From contig DBOB01000004.1 of assembly GCA_002299885.1 (NCBI GenBank), forward strand, positions 62,001-126,000: a stretch of 64,000 nt of DNA, written 5' to 3'. This DNA comes from Sediminibacterium sp. UBA657 (lineage in GTDB: Bacteria > Bacteroidota > Bacteroidia > Chitinophagales > Chitinophagaceae). Shown here one piece after another: positions 26,578-35,843 of the stretch. Under the pieces are notes generated by a model. That model was given only the letters and a program-made list of their open reading frames with translations, was not told where the DNA came from and ran no database searches. A program made the translations under genes and the position numbers. Numbering within the stretch: position 1 is the stretch's first letter; the number at the start of each line of letters is the position of its first letter.

Positions 26578-26898
26578 TTAAATAACTGTATTGGGAGGAG
26601 GGATAAGAATTGGATTATTCCTGTCAATGACTGCACCTAAATGTGCAATAATAGGATACTTGGCACTTAAAAGCATGGATGCTATTTGGTTTTCAAAATA
26701 CATCGAATGGTTAGACTCCATATTTTTAACCTTGAACTGGATCTCCTCTACTTCCTCTTCTTCCAGTGCCAAAATAGAGGCTGTTGTGGCTTGCGTGTTG
26801 GATTGAACTAAATTAGACCAAAAGCGGAACCCATCCACAGGGAAAACCTGGGTTGCTACCACTAAAGTCAATAAAATTCCAATAATCCTTTTTTTCAT
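26578..26898 (-). CDS. Small secreted protein of unknown function
   Basis: 106 residues, not recognised. Visible features: a signal peptide-like start (KKRIIGILLTLVVATQVFP), an acidic stretch EEEEVEEI, and a Pro-rich end LIPPPNTV. No cysteine and no lipobox. Lies alone between the SulP gene and an amino-acid permease on the same strand; a one-mismatch -7 element (TATATTCG) ends six bases before its ATG. The signal peptide and reasonable codon usage make it a likely real gene. Confidence 0.55.
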   Translation of the reverse strand: MKKRIIGILLTLVVATQVFPVDGFRFWSNLVQSNTQATTASILALEEEEVEEIQFKVKNMESNHSMYFENQIASMLLSAKYPIIAHLGAVIDRNNPILIPPPNTVI

Positions 26899-26966
26899 GC
26901 ACTACGAATATAAAAGCTAAACCGTTATAAATGCCCTATTATTAATGAATTTACAAAAAATTGACA

Positions 26967-28271
26967 TTATTTCTTATAAACCATATAGACATAGAACGGC
27001 ACCCCCATCATGAGCATGATGAATCCCCAGTAGACAATTTCCTGTCCAGAACCAATGATCATCCACATAGAAAAAGAGAATGCAATAATGCTAATCACTA
27101 TTGCTGTTAAGGTTTTTGTCTTTGTATAGGTTGCTGCTTGTTTTGCTCGAACAATCAAATAAGAAACAGTTGTCAATAAATAAGGTAGCAAAGTAAAAAA
27201 TGTAGAGAGCAGTATGAGTAACTTAAATTGGCCTGCTAAATTTTTGGAGTTGTTCATAAACATCAATAATGTAATGATGATACTAGAAACAATGACACCA
27301 TTTGCTGGCACACTTTTACGATTTTGTTTTGCAAAAAATGCTGGGAATAATTTGTCCTTTGCCATCGCAAATGACATTTGCCCTTGTACCAATACAAATC
27401 CATTCAATGCGCCAAATGCAGCAATAGCAGCACCTGCGCTCACCCAATACTTTGCTCCATGTCCATAAATTTTTTCTGCAGCATCGGCAAATGGCGTAAT
27501 TGAATTTTGCAATTGACTTGCAGGAATCATCCCCATGATGGCTGCAGTGCTAAAAATATAAATTGCAGCAGCAATCCAGACACCACGCATGGTTGCTTTA
27601 GATATATTTTGTCCTGGATCGTCTATACTACTTGATGGAATGGTGGCAGATTCAATTCCTAAAAATGCAAAAAAAGTTAATGTGGTCGTCGCAGTAATTG
27701 CTTGCCAGCTGCTCGTGCCACTCATATTAAATGGAAGTAAATTTTGTAGATCTAAAAATAAAATTCCCCCAATCGCTACCAATACAAGTGGCACTATTTT
27801 AAGGATAGTAGTCATGAGTATTACTCTACCAGAAGCATATACCCCCAAGGTATTCACCCAAGTCAGCAACCAAAGACAGGCCAACCCCGTTGCTAATGCG
27901 ATACTTGAATTTTGTGCGAGTATTGGGAAAAAAGTACTCAATGCACTCACCAAAGACACGACAATGGCTGCATTGGTTGTCCAAACAGAAATTAAATAGC
28001 CCCATCCCACCAAAAATCCTGCAAAATCGCCTAGTCCTGCTTTTGTAAACGCATAAGGACCGCCATCCGAAGCTGGAATTAATTTGCTAAGGTTGGCAAA
28101 AACTTTTGCAATTACAATTGCTCCCAATGCAGAAAATAACCATCCAATTAAACTGATACTACCGAAACTAGCTAAGGCCGAAGGCATTAAAAAAACACCC
28201 GCACCAATCATGTTCCCAACAACAAGCGAAGTGCTTGTCCAAATGCCAATTTTTTTATGTTCCGTTTGCAT
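26967..28271 (-). CDS. APC-superfamily amino-acid/polyamine transporter
   Basis: 434 residues with about 12 membrane segments. TM1 carries GNMIGAGVFLMP (the GSGI-type unwound substrate motif) and TM6 has FFAFLGIESATIPSSSIDDP, both characteristic of the basic amino acid/polyamine antiporter branch (AdiC/PotE-like). Inner membrane. Divergent from the PLP-dependent dehydratase at 28308. The substrate cannot be assigned; serine or threonine would fit the neighbour but is a guess. Confidence 0.88.
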   Translation of the reverse strand: MQTEHKKIGIWTSTSLVVGNMIGAGVFLMPSALASFGSISLIGWLFSALGAIVIAKVFANLSKLIPASDGGPYAFTKAGLGDFAGFLVGWGYLISVWTTNAAIVVSLVSALSTFFPILAQNSSIALATGLACLWLLTWVNTLGVYASGRVILMTTILKIVPLVLVAIGGILFLDLQNLLPFNMSGTSSWQAITATTTLTFFAFLGIESATIPSSSIDDPGQNISKATMRGVWIAAAIYIFSTAAIMGMIPASQLQNSITPFADAAEKIYGHGAKYWVSAGAAIAAFGALNGFVLVQGQMSFAMAKDKLFPAFFAKQNRKSVPANGVIVSSIIITLLMFMNNSKNLAGQFKLLILLSTFFTLLPYLLTTVSYLIVRAKQAATYTKTKTLTAIVISIIAFSFSMWMIIGSGQEIVYWGFIMLMMGVPFYVYMVYKK

Positions 28272-28307
28272 CCTTCAAGATAAGGAAATATTGTTTAAAT
28301 TCAATTT

Positions 28308-29255
28308 ATGAAAATTACAAAAGCATCCATCGAAGCAGCAGCGATTCGTATCGCACCCTATATCCACAACACGCCAATCATGACTTGTAAAAGTATCAAT
28401 GCGCTGTATGGATTAGACCTCTATTTCAAGTGTGAGAATTTCCAAAAAATTGGTGCATTCAAAATTAGAGGCGGCATGAATGCGAGTTTACAATTAACCA
28501 AAGAACAATTAGAAAAAGGTGTTGCTACACATTCATCTGGTAACCACGCACAGGCATTGGCTTTTGCAGCAAAAATGTTAGGGATCAAAGCTTATATCGT
28601 GATGCCAGAATCATCCCCACAAGTAAAAGTAAATGCAGTGAGAGGCTATGGCGCCGAAGTCACTATTTGTGCATCTAATCAAGCAGCAAGAGAGTCCACT
28701 TTACAATCGATTGTAGACCAAACTGGCGCGACATTTATTCATCCCTATGACAATGACGAAGTCATTACTGGGCAAGCTACTTGTGTAAAAGAAATTATTG
28801 AGGCAATGCCAGATGTAGATATCGTTGTGACTCCTGTTGGTGGTGGTGGATTATTATCAGGCACTTGTTTAGGCGCGCACTATTTTAAACCAGGATTAAA
28901 AGTATATGCTGGTGAACCAGAAGGCGCAGCAGATGCAGTGTTAAGTATCCAATCAGGGATAGTAGAAAAAGCACCATTTGTTAATACGATTGCAGATGGC
29001 TTATTAACAACCTTAAGTGAACGCACACTTGAAATCATTCAAGCGCATGTTGCTGATATATTGTTGGTGTCAGAAGATGAAATTAAAGCGGCGCTGAGAT
29101 TGGTGTATGAAAGAATGAAAATTATTATTGAGCCAAGCTGCGCAGTTCCATTAGCTGCTGTATTAAAAAATCCAGACTTATTTAAAGGTAAAAAAGTAGG
29201 TATTATTTTAACAGGAGGCAATGTAGACTTGAGTAAATTTAAAGATTGGTTTTAG
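28308..29255 (+). CDS. PLP-dependent threonine/serine dehydratase or serine racemase
   Basis: 315 residues, fold type II PLP enzyme. The Schiff-base Lys lies in KIGAFKIRGG (near 53), with the SSGNHAQALA phosphate/substrate loop and the PVGGGGLLSG glycine loop. Lacks the C-terminal ACT-like regulatory domain of biosynthetic IlvA, so it belongs to the catabolic dehydratase/serine racemase group of about 320 residues. Converts threonine or serine to the 2-oxo acid and ammonia, or racemises serine. Divergent from the amino-acid transporter, which may supply its substrate. Confidence 0.88.
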   Translation: MKITKASIEAAAIRIAPYIHNTPIMTCKSINALYGLDLYFKCENFQKIGAFKIRGGMNASLQLTKEQLEKGVATHSSGNHAQALAFAAKMLGIKAYIVMPESSPQVKVNAVRGYGAEVTICASNQAARESTLQSIVDQTGATFIHPYDNDEVITGQATCVKEIIEAMPDVDIVVTPVGGGGLLSGTCLGAHYFKPGLKVYAGEPEGAADAVLSIQSGIVEKAPFVNTIADGLLTTLSERTLEIIQAHVADILLVSEDEIKAALRLVYERMKIIIEPSCAVPLAAVLKNPDLFKGKKVGIILTGGNVDLSKFKDWF

Positions 29256-29271
29256 TGAACTAGCTTTTTAA

Positions 29272-29862
29272 TTACAAATTAAGTGCTTTAAAAAAATATT
29301 CCTCGTTCACTTCTTGCACTTCGCCCGGTGCAATAGATTCAACAGTTAAGTCTTCTATAGACCATCTGACTAAACGTATGCATCGGTGGTGCACTGTTGC
29401 TACCATTTTTCGTACTTGGTGAAATTTGCCTTCTGTTAATTCAATACGTAACCAATCTGATTGTTGGTTTTCGTGTAAAATAATTCCATTATCCCACAAG
29501 TTAACCGGTGGATCAATTATATCTACAGTACAAGGCGCTGTGGTATAGGTTGTAGCATTCGAAGCAGATATTTTAACGCCACTGCGCAACTGTTTTAAAG
29601 TGTCTTGGCTCACTTTATTTTTTACTTGTACTAAATAAGTTCTCACATGTGGCCGAATCCCTTGAAATAATAATTTTGTCACTTTTTTATTGGTCGTTAA
29701 TAGTAACAACCCCTCAGACATTTGATCGAGTCTGCCTATTGCATGCGTACCTTCGGGAAAATTAAAGTCAATATCTGATAGTAGTTGCACCTTGTGCGTG
29801 CTCACAAATTGAGACACCATATTCATTGGCTTATTCAATAAAAAGTACCGGTCTACATTCAT
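29272..29862 (-). CDS. rluE: rRNA pseudouridine synthase, RsuA/RluE type
   Basis: 196 residues; catalytic Asp in [16 protein letters not shown] (motif II), plus the KKVTKLLF and [12 protein letters not shown] motifs of the RsuA/RluB/E/F group. No N-terminal S4 domain, and the compact length fits RluE (23S rRNA U2457) better than RsuA, but the exact target uridine is inference. Divergent from the VF530-like gene by 25 bp; converges with the dehydratase. Confidence 0.88.
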   Translation of the reverse strand: MNVDRYFLLNKPMNMVSQFVSTHKVQLLSDIDFNFPEGTHAIGRLDQMSEGLLLLTTNKKVTKLLFQGIRPHVRTYLVQVKNKVSQDTLKQLRSGVKISASNATTYTTAPCTVDIIDPPVNLWDNGIILHENQQSDWLRIELTEGKFHQVRKMVATVHHRCIRLVRWSIEDLTVESIAPGEVQEVNEEYFFKALNL

Positions 29863-29887
29863 AGCGGCAAATTACTTAATATTGTGT

Positions 29888-30103
29888 ATGGAACAAACGC
29901 ATAAAGACCCATTACACGGCAAAACACTCGCCTTTATCGTTGAGGAACTAGTGCGTCATTTTGGATGGGAGGATTTAGGACAACATATCCCAATCAACTG
30001 CTTTAATATTGATCCAAGCATTCAATCCAGCTTAAAATTTTTACGCAAAACGCCCTGGGCCAGAAAAAAAGTGGAGGAGTTGTATATTAGAATGGTGAGT
30101 TAA
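29888..30103 (+). CDS. VF530-family (DUF2132) small DNA-binding-like protein
   Basis: 71 residues from the ATG at 29888; an in-frame TTG six bases earlier is rejected. Core [54 protein letters not shown] is the hallmark of VF530/DUF2132, a small helical domain with proposed DNA binding and unknown role. A weak -7 element overlaps the start region, so the message may be leaderless. Confidence 0.85.
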   Translation: MEQTHKDPLHGKTLAFIVEELVRHFGWEDLGQHIPINCFNIDPSIQSSLKFLRKTPWARKKVEELYIRMVS

Positions 30104-30112
30104 TGAAATATT

Positions 30113-30457
30113 TTAAAGCAACACTTCTATTAATGTTTTTTTAGACCATTTTTTTGAAATGGTAATCCAATCAGAAGTATGACTTTTGATATTGCTCAAA
30201 ATTTCCCAAGCTTCTAACATCAACCCTTTTTTAAGCTCTGGGTCTTTTTTATCTTTATTAGTTTCAATAATACCAATGATATCGCCATTCAATAGGTACA
30301 CTTTTTGGTCGATTATTTTACCAATCACTTTTGTGTCATTCCCAAAAAAGCAATCACCAATTACTAAGCCAATTACCTTTTCTCTTTTTTTATTCAGAAT
30401 CATCATATTCTGAATGTACGCGACTGTTTCGCTCTCTTGGTTTAAGATTTTGTACAT
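30113..30457 (-). CDS. Hypothetical protein, possibly 4-fold beta-flower type
   Basis: 114 residues, no signal peptide. The first 70 residues show short repeating beta-hairpin units, each with a Val/Ile-Gly turn (KVIGLVIGDCFF, KVIGKIIDQKVYLL, DIIGIIE), reminiscent of the beta-flower proteins seen in Bacteroidota; a helical C-terminal part follows. The assignment is from pattern only. Two bases separate its stop from the glycosyltransferase-like gene's, and it lies downstream of the 30460-32294 pair on the same strand, so it could be the third gene of that unit. Function unknown. Confidence 0.55.
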   Translation of the reverse strand: MYKILNQESETVAYIQNMMILNKKREKVIGLVIGDCFFGNDTKVIGKIIDQKVYLLNGDIIGIIETNKDKKDPELKKGLMLEAWEILSNIKSHTSDWITISKKWSKKTLIEVLL

Positions 30458-30459
30458 GT

Positions 30460-31449
30460 TTAGCTATTTTGGGTTTGTTTGATTAATTGGGCTACAATAT
30501 CCTTTGTTGAATGGGTTAAATCTAGTTTTACAGGCGCTGTATGATCGATCCAGTCAGTAAATATAGTGTGAAAGTCTTGGTCTATCTGTAATAATACTTT
30601 TACGCCTAAATCAGATAGAGCAGCTGCATTCGATAATTGCTCATAATGCTTTGCAATTGGGATGCTTAACACTTTCTTGTTCATATACATTGCTTCTGCT
30701 GGTGTTTCAAAACCACCGCCAGTAATAACCGCATGTGACCTAATCATACTTTTTGTAAAACCACTATTGCTAATAGGAAAGTATATAATATTTTTATAAT
30801 TTCTTATGGATTTGACTTCGGCACTAAACACTTCAAAATGATACTTTGATTGTGCTAAAAAATAGGGCTCCAAATAAGCAATGGAATAATGAGGCAGGTA
30901 CACCGATATATGCCCATCATCTGTTGGAGTTGCATCAATGATTTCTTGTTTGATAATTGGATTAAAGACAGCATCGTCATAAGCTTTAAAATGTAAGCCC
31001 AGGTAATGTGTGCTTTTTACAAAATGCTTTAAAATAAATTCTCCAAAAAAATTATTCGTTTTTGCTCTTGGTGTTTTATTGCTCTGGAAACTAGCTTGAT
31101 GCCCAAATTGAACGCTCTTTTTGTTTCTAAATAAACAAGCTAAAGAAGTTACAAAGTCAAAATCGTTAATTACTAAGTCATACTTATTGACGGGTAATTT
31201 GTAGGCGTCTAAAAAAATCTTAAAAGAAAATGATCTGATAATTTTTAAATAATCTAAGCCACCAGTCGCTTTATAAAAAAGGCTAATCCCTTTACTTCTC
31301 CCAACAACTGGTAAATCGGTTTTTAGATCGGCATTAGACCCACTAATGAAGAAGTCAATATTACCATATGTTTTTAAAAATGGATAGAGTTGAATGGCTC
31401 TACTAATATGACCATTCCCAGTACCTTGAACTGCGTAAAGAATATTCAT
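30460..31449 (-). CDS. Glycosyltransferase, MurG/GT28-like
   Basis: 329 residues. N-terminal MNILYAVQGTGNGHISRAIQL is the GNGHxxR glycine loop of GT-B enzymes such as MurG; the C-terminal donor site is ITGGGFETPAEAMYMNKKVLSIP, with the Glu and glycine triplet of the UDP-sugar pocket. Probably transfers a sugar to a lipid or glycan at the cytoplasmic face. Its ATG overlaps the stop of the metallophosphatase by one base (TAATG), so the two are translationally coupled. The acceptor is unknown. Confidence 0.8.
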   Translation of the reverse strand: MNILYAVQGTGNGHISRAIQLYPFLKTYGNIDFFISGSNADLKTDLPVVGRSKGISLFYKATGGLDYLKIIRSFSFKIFLDAYKLPVNKYDLVINDFDFVTSLACLFRNKKSVQFGHQASFQSNKTPRAKTNNFFGEFILKHFVKSTHYLGLHFKAYDDAVFNPIIKQEIIDATPTDDGHISVYLPHYSIAYLEPYFLAQSKYHFEVFSAEVKSIRNYKNIIYFPISNSGFTKSMIRSHAVITGGGFETPAEAMYMNKKVLSIPIAKHYEQLSNAAALSDLGVKVLLQIDQDFHTIFTDWIDHTAPVKLDLTHSTKDIVAQLIKQTQNS

Positions 31450-32294
31450 TAGATAGATACTTGGAATGCGACCTCGTTTGTTAAAACAGTTAATTCCTCT
31501 TGTAAATGTACCACCTTAATGCGTTTTTTGGAATCAATATCTTCAAACTGTTTTGGATCATATTGATACAAACTCCAAGTTTTATCTGCGTATTCTAAGG
31601 CTGTTAAGTTTTCAATCCAATCCCCGCTATTTAAATAGGTAACACTACCTTTATCAGTGGTCACAACGCGATGTTGAGGCTGATGAATATGTCCACAAAT
31701 CACATATTTATACCCATTTTCAATCGCTAATTCTGCAGCTGTTTGCTCAAAATTATTGATCCAAGACACGGCTTTCTTCACCCCATTCTTTACTTGTTTG
31801 CTGATACTCATTTTTTCACGTCCAAAAAGGGTACAAAGGAAATTCACAAAACTATTGATCATAATCAATAAATCATATCCATAACCACCCAGCTTTGCTA
31901 ATAATTTAGCGCCCCCCTTAGTTGTTCTGTCAAATACGTCTCCATGAAATACCCAGTTTTTCTCACCGTTGATTTCAAAAACAATTTTATCGGTCAATTG
32001 AATATTGCCCATTTCAAAATGCCCATATTTTCTCAACGCCTCGTCATGATTACCTGTAATGTAAACTACTCTAGTACCCTTACTAGCCATGCTAAATATT
32101 CGTTTGATAACAGCCATATGGCTTGCTGGGAAGTAACGCTTGTTAAACTGCCAAATATCAATGATATCGCCGTTTAATATTAAAGTCTTAGGCTCGATAC
32201 TTTTAAGATAATTTAAGACTTCTTGAGCATGACATCCAAATGTTCCTAAATGGATATCGCTTATTACGCAAACATCTAATTGTCTTTTGTTCAT
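31449..32294 (-). CDS. Metallophosphatase, UDP-2,3-diacylglucosamine diphosphatase-like
   Basis: 281 residues from the ATG at 32294 (MNKRQLDV); a longer frame adds six residues. Calcineurin-type motifs in order: DIHLG, NGDIIDIWQ, GNHDE, FHGDVFD, CGHIHQPQ, so both metal sites are complete. Resembles LpxH of lipid A synthesis but is longer (LpxH about 240-255) and is coupled to a glycosyltransferase, so it could instead be the LpxH-like paralog acting on another nucleotide-lipid. Divergent from ppk1 across 138 bp. Confidence 0.82.
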   Translation of the reverse strand: MNKRQLDVCVISDIHLGTFGCHAQEVLNYLKSIEPKTLILNGDIIDIWQFNKRYFPASHMAVIKRIFSMASKGTRVVYITGNHDEALRKYGHFEMGNIQLTDKIVFEINGEKNWVFHGDVFDRTTKGGAKLLAKLGGYGYDLLIMINSFVNFLCTLFGREKMSISKQVKNGVKKAVSWINNFEQTAAELAIENGYKYVICGHIHQPQHRVVTTDKGSVTYLNSGDWIENLTALEYADKTWSLYQYDPKQFEDIDSKKRIKVVHLQEELTVLTNEVAFQVSI

Positions 32295-32350
32295 GCGGGC
32301 TAGTTTAAACAAAATACGTTTTTCTATATAAACAAATTGTGCCCTAATTA

Positions 32351-32378
32351 TTATTTTAATATTAACTTTTTGTTAAGC
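32351..32378 (+). promoter_or_regulatory. Weak PhoB-like repeat upstream of ppk1
   Basis: TTATTT, TTAACT and TTAAGC begin at 32351, 32362 and 32373, 11 bases apart. Two of three units resemble the hexamers at 24152-24190. In AT-rich DNA this is weak by itself, and no clean -7 element follows (nearest is TATATTG at 32397). Confidence 0.3.
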
Positions 32379-32432
32379 AAGTACACGAAAAATACATATA
32401 TTGTAGATTTACCGATTATTAATCAAGTCCTT

Positions 32433-34499
32433 ATGAAACAAAAGCACATTCCTAGAGATATTAGTTGGCTCAGTTTTAATGCTAGGGTATTACAAGAGGC
32501 AAATGATATTTCTGTCCCATTACAAGAAAGAATAAGATTCTTAGGCATTTTCTCTAATAATTTAGATGAGTTTTTTAGAGTCCGCGTTGCGACTTTAAAA
32601 AGAATGGTGGAATTGATAGATAAAAAGAAGGGTATAAATATTGATATCATCGATTCACCACAAGTTATTTTAGATGAGATCCAGAGGGTTGTTTTAAGAC
32701 AGCAAAATGAATTTAGCAGAATCTGGCAGAATATATTAAAAGAGTTGAAGGCGAACAAAATCTTGATAGTTGATAACAAGCAGCTCAATGCAGAACAAAA
32801 GGAATTTGTAAAAACCTACTTTGATAACGAAGTAAGACATGACATTATCCCTTTAATGATTGAGAATCTACCTCAATTACCATATTTAAGAGACAAGAGC
32901 TTGTATTTAGCAATTGTTATGGGAAATAAAAATGATGCTTACCAACAAAAATTTGCCTTAATCGAAGTACCGTCTAGGTCTGTGGGCAGATTCATCATTT
33001 TGCCATCTAAAGCTGGATTTACAACCATTATGCTATTAGAAGATTTAATTGAATTTAATTTACCAATCATCTTCTCTCATTTTAAATTCAATCAGTTTGA
33101 TGCACATGTATTTAAAATTACAAAAGATGCTGAGATTGATTTAGATCAGGAAGTAGGTTTGAATTTTATTGATAAAATTTCAAAAGGGATTAAAAACAGA
33201 AGAAAAGGAAAGCCAGTAAGATTTGTATATGAAAAGGATATGAATCCAGAAATGCTTGAATTTTTAATTAAGAAACTAGGTTTGAACCGAAAAAGTAGCA
33301 TTATCCCAGGAGGTCATATTCATAATTTCAGGCATTTTATGGATTTTCCAAATGTCATAAAAGAGCCCAATTATAACAGACCAAGGCCGTTCATCCATCC
33401 TGCGTTTAAGAAAAAAATCATGGTTTTTGATTTGATCATGCAAAAGGATATCATGTTGCATTTCCCCTACCACGCTTACGATCCGGTGATAGATATGCTA
33501 CGTGAAGCCGCGATGGATGATACTGTGATCTCCATAAAAATCACCGCCTACCGTTTAGCATCCAATTCAAAAGTGATCAATGCCTTGATCAATGCTGCTA
33601 GAAACGGAAAGAAGGTGACGGTGTTTTTGGAATTAAAAGCAAGATTTGATGAAGAGGCAAATTTAGAGTGGAAAACCATCATGGAGGAAGAAGGCATTAC
33701 CGTGCTTGTAGGTATACCGAATATGAAAGTGCATGCAAAACTATGTGTGATTCAGAAAAGGGTGAAAAATAAGTTAGTGCAGTATGGATTCATTAGCACA
33801 GGTAACTTAAATGAGAAGACTGCCAAAATTTATGCAGATCATTGTTTGATGACCAAGAATGTGACTTTAATGAACGAGGCAAACAGAATATTCAATTACT
33901 TAGGAAATTGGCAATTAGGTGATAAGCCAATTGTTAAAATGAGGAATTTGCTGATTTCACCAATTAATATGCGTTCTGCCTTATTAGATTTGATTGAAAA
34001 TGAGATTCAAATTGCAAAAAAAGGTTATGTCGCTTCCATTACGGTCAAATTAAATTCATTGACGGATACTATTTTATTAGATGCTTTATATAAAGCAGTG
34101 AAAGCTGGTGTAAAAGTAAATTTAATCATTAGAGGCATTCTAACACTTAAGAATGTGAATGAAAAAAATGCAGGTAAAATAAACGCCATAAGTATAGTAG
34201 ATCAGTATTTAGAACACGCAAGAGTTATTATTTTTAATAATAAAGGCAACCAAAAAGTGTATATCTCTAGTGCAGACTGGATGGTTAGGAACTTGGACCA
34301 TAGAATCGAAGTTGCTGTTCCAATTGTTGATCCAATCATTAAAAAAGAATTAATTGACATCATTCACATTCAATTAAAAGACAATCAGAAAGCAAGAATC
34401 TTGGATGGCGAATTAAGCAATAAATATGTACCTTCGGCCAAAGCAACTCGATTCAAATCACAGGAGGAAACATACAAATTTTTAAAAGGTAAAAGATAA
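32433..34499 (+). CDS. ppk1: Polyphosphate kinase 1
   Basis: 688 residues from the ATG at 32433 (MKQKHIPRDISWLSFN, the usual PPK1 opening); the frame is open 96 bases further upstream but that part is not PPK1-like. Domain order N, head, C1, C2. The autophosphorylated His lies in PNMKVHAKLCVI, the second conserved His in SADWMVRNLDHRIE; GNLNEKTA is present in C1. Makes polyphosphate from ATP reversibly. Six bases before the ppx gene, forming a polyphosphate synthesis/degradation pair. Confidence 0.97.
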   Translation: MKQKHIPRDISWLSFNARVLQEANDISVPLQERIRFLGIFSNNLDEFFRVRVATLKRMVELIDKKKGINIDIIDSPQVILDEIQRVVLRQQNEFSRIWQNILKELKANKILIVDNKQLNAEQKEFVKTYFDNEVRHDIIPLMIENLPQLPYLRDKSLYLAIVMGNKNDAYQQKFALIEVPSRSVGRFIILPSKAGFTTIMLLEDLIEFNLPIIFSHFKFNQFDAHVFKITKDAEIDLDQEVGLNFIDKISKGIKNRRKGKPVRFVYEKDMNPEMLEFLIKKLGLNRKSSIIPGGHIHNFRHFMDFPNVIKEPNYNRPRPFIHPAFKKKIMVFDLIMQKDIMLHFPYHAYDPVIDMLREAAMDDTVISIKITAYRLASNSKVINALINAARNGKKVTVFLELKARFDEEANLEWKTIMEEEGITVLVGIPNMKVHAKLCVIQKRVKNKLVQYGFISTGNLNEKTAKIYADHCLMTKNVTLMNEANRIFNYLGNWQLGDKPIVKMRNLLISPINMRSALLDLIENEIQIAKKGYVASITVKLNSLTDTILLDALYKAVKAGVKVNLIIRGILTLKNVNEKNAGKINAISIVDQYLEHARVIIFNNKGNQKVYISSADWMVRNLDHRIEVAVPIVDPIIKKELIDIIHIQLKDNQKARILDGELSNKYVPSAKATRFKSQEETYKFLKGKR

Positions 34500-34505
34500 A
34501 ATAAA

Positions 34506-35381
34506 TTGATTTTAGCAGCAATAGATATTGGCAGTAACGCTGCAAGGTTACTAATATGTGAGGTCGTTAAACTTGATAAAGAAGTTGAGTTTAATAAATT
34601 AAATCTAATTCGTATTCCACTTAGACTGGGCTTTGATGTATTTGAAAAAGGCTCTATTGGATTTAAGAAAAAAAAGATGCTCATAAATACCATTAATGCA
34701 TTTAGCGCATTAATGAAAGTGTATGAAGTGGACCATTATATTGCTTGCGCAACGAGTGCTATGAGGGACGCTAGCAATTCAAAGGAAATCATCAGAGAAA
34801 TTAAAGCAGAAACTGGTATAAAAGTAGAAGTCATATCAGGTGATTTAGAAGCTGAAATTATTTATGAAAACCATATCGCCGAACTATTAGACACAAATAA
34901 GAGCTATTTATACATTGACGTTGGTGGTGGTAGTACAGAAGTAACCCTATTTCACAAGTCTGCAGTCGCATTTCAAAAATCATTCAATATTGGTACTGTT
35001 CGTATTTTGACCAATAAAGTAGAAGATGCAACTTGGGAAGATCTAAAGCAAACATTAAAAGAGATTGGAAGAACCTACCCAAAATTAGTGGCCATTGGGT
35101 CTGGAGGCAATATTAATAAAATATACTCCATGATCAATTCAAAGAATCTAAAGAGTATTCCTATAGAGGTGATTAGAGAATTTCATAGAGTTTTAGAACC
35201 AATGACTGTAGAAGAAAGAATGCACACTTATCTTTTAAAGAGAGACAGGGCAGATGTAATTGTTCCTGCATTAAACATATATGCATATACCATGAAATGG
35301 GCCAATATTGATGAAATTCATGTACCAAAAATTGGCTTGGCAGACGGCTTAATCAATCACCTGTACGAACAAGTGAAATAA
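34506..35381 (+). CDS. ppx: Exopolyphosphatase / Ppx-GppA family phosphatase
   Basis: 291 residues, short single-module Ppx/GppA protein of the ASKHA fold: AAIDIGSNAARLLI (phosphate 1), ACATSAMRDASN, YIDVGGGSTEV (phosphate 2), VAIGSGGNINK. Degrades polyphosphate or pppGpp. Lacks the C-terminal HD-like module of E. coli Ppx. The start is TTG at 34506: an in-frame TAA, shared with the ppk1 stop, lies nine bases upstream and no ATG fits before conserved sequence. Likely cotranscribed and coupled with ppk1. Confidence 0.92.
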   Translation: MILAAIDIGSNAARLLICEVVKLDKEVEFNKLNLIRIPLRLGFDVFEKGSIGFKKKKMLINTINAFSALMKVYEVDHYIACATSAMRDASNSKEIIREIKAETGIKVEVISGDLEAEIIYENHIAELLDTNKSYLYIDVGGGSTEVTLFHKSAVAFQKSFNIGTVRILTNKVEDATWEDLKQTLKEIGRTYPKLVAIGSGGNINKIYSMINSKNLKSIPIEVIREFHRVLEPMTVEERMHTYLLKRDRADVIVPALNIYAYTMKWANIDEIHVPKIGLADGLINHLYEQVK

Positions 35382-35428
35382 TTTTGCTCCAGAATAATTT
35401 ATAGTAAAAAGTTAAATGAAGTGTGTAA

Positions 35429-35842
35429 CTATAAAGATTTAAATGATTGGATCATCTCCATCGCAGTTACTGCAAACTCTTGACCTTTATTCATCTTATC
35501 AATAGCAGCTCGCTCGTAAGCTAATGCTTCATTCTGAGTGGTTAAAATTCCAAAGATAACCGGTGTTGTCTTTGTTGCTGCAATGGTTGAAAAGCCTTGG
35601 GTCACATATTGACAAACATATTCATAGTGATCCGTATCGCCTTTAATAATCGCACCAATCACCACCACACAGTCATATTGCTTGGTCTCAATAATACGAT
35701 TTGCAAACACCACCGTCTCGACTGCACCAGCGCATTCAAAAACTTTATAAGCTTCATTCTTAGCGTCTAATTCGTCTGTGCATCCAGCTAATAATAAATC
35801 TGTAATGTGGGCATTGAAATTTGCTTTGATAATGGCGATCAT
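35429..35842 (-). CDS. ribH: 6,7-dimethyl-8-ribityllumazine synthase (RibH), short
   Basis: 137 residues from the ATG at 35842, one base after the ribBA stop. Alternatively an upstream in-frame start (35869) overlaps ribBA and adds nine residues. Motifs: IIKANFNAHITDLLLAG, GAVETVV, GAIIKGDTDHYEYVC with the catalytic His, and TPVIFGILTT. It lacks the usual 15-25 residue N-terminal extension of Bacteroidota RibH, so it is among the shorter forms. Joins the ribBA product and ArP to lumazine. Last gene of ribE-ribBA-ribH. Confidence 0.92.
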   Translation of the reverse strand: MIAIIKANFNAHITDLLLAGCTDELDAKNEAYKVFECAGAVETVVFANRIIETKQYDCVVVIGAIIKGDTDHYEYVCQYVTQGFSTIAATKTTPVIFGILTTQNEALAYERAAIDKMNKGQEFAVTAMEMIQSFKSL

Positions 35843-35843
35843 A

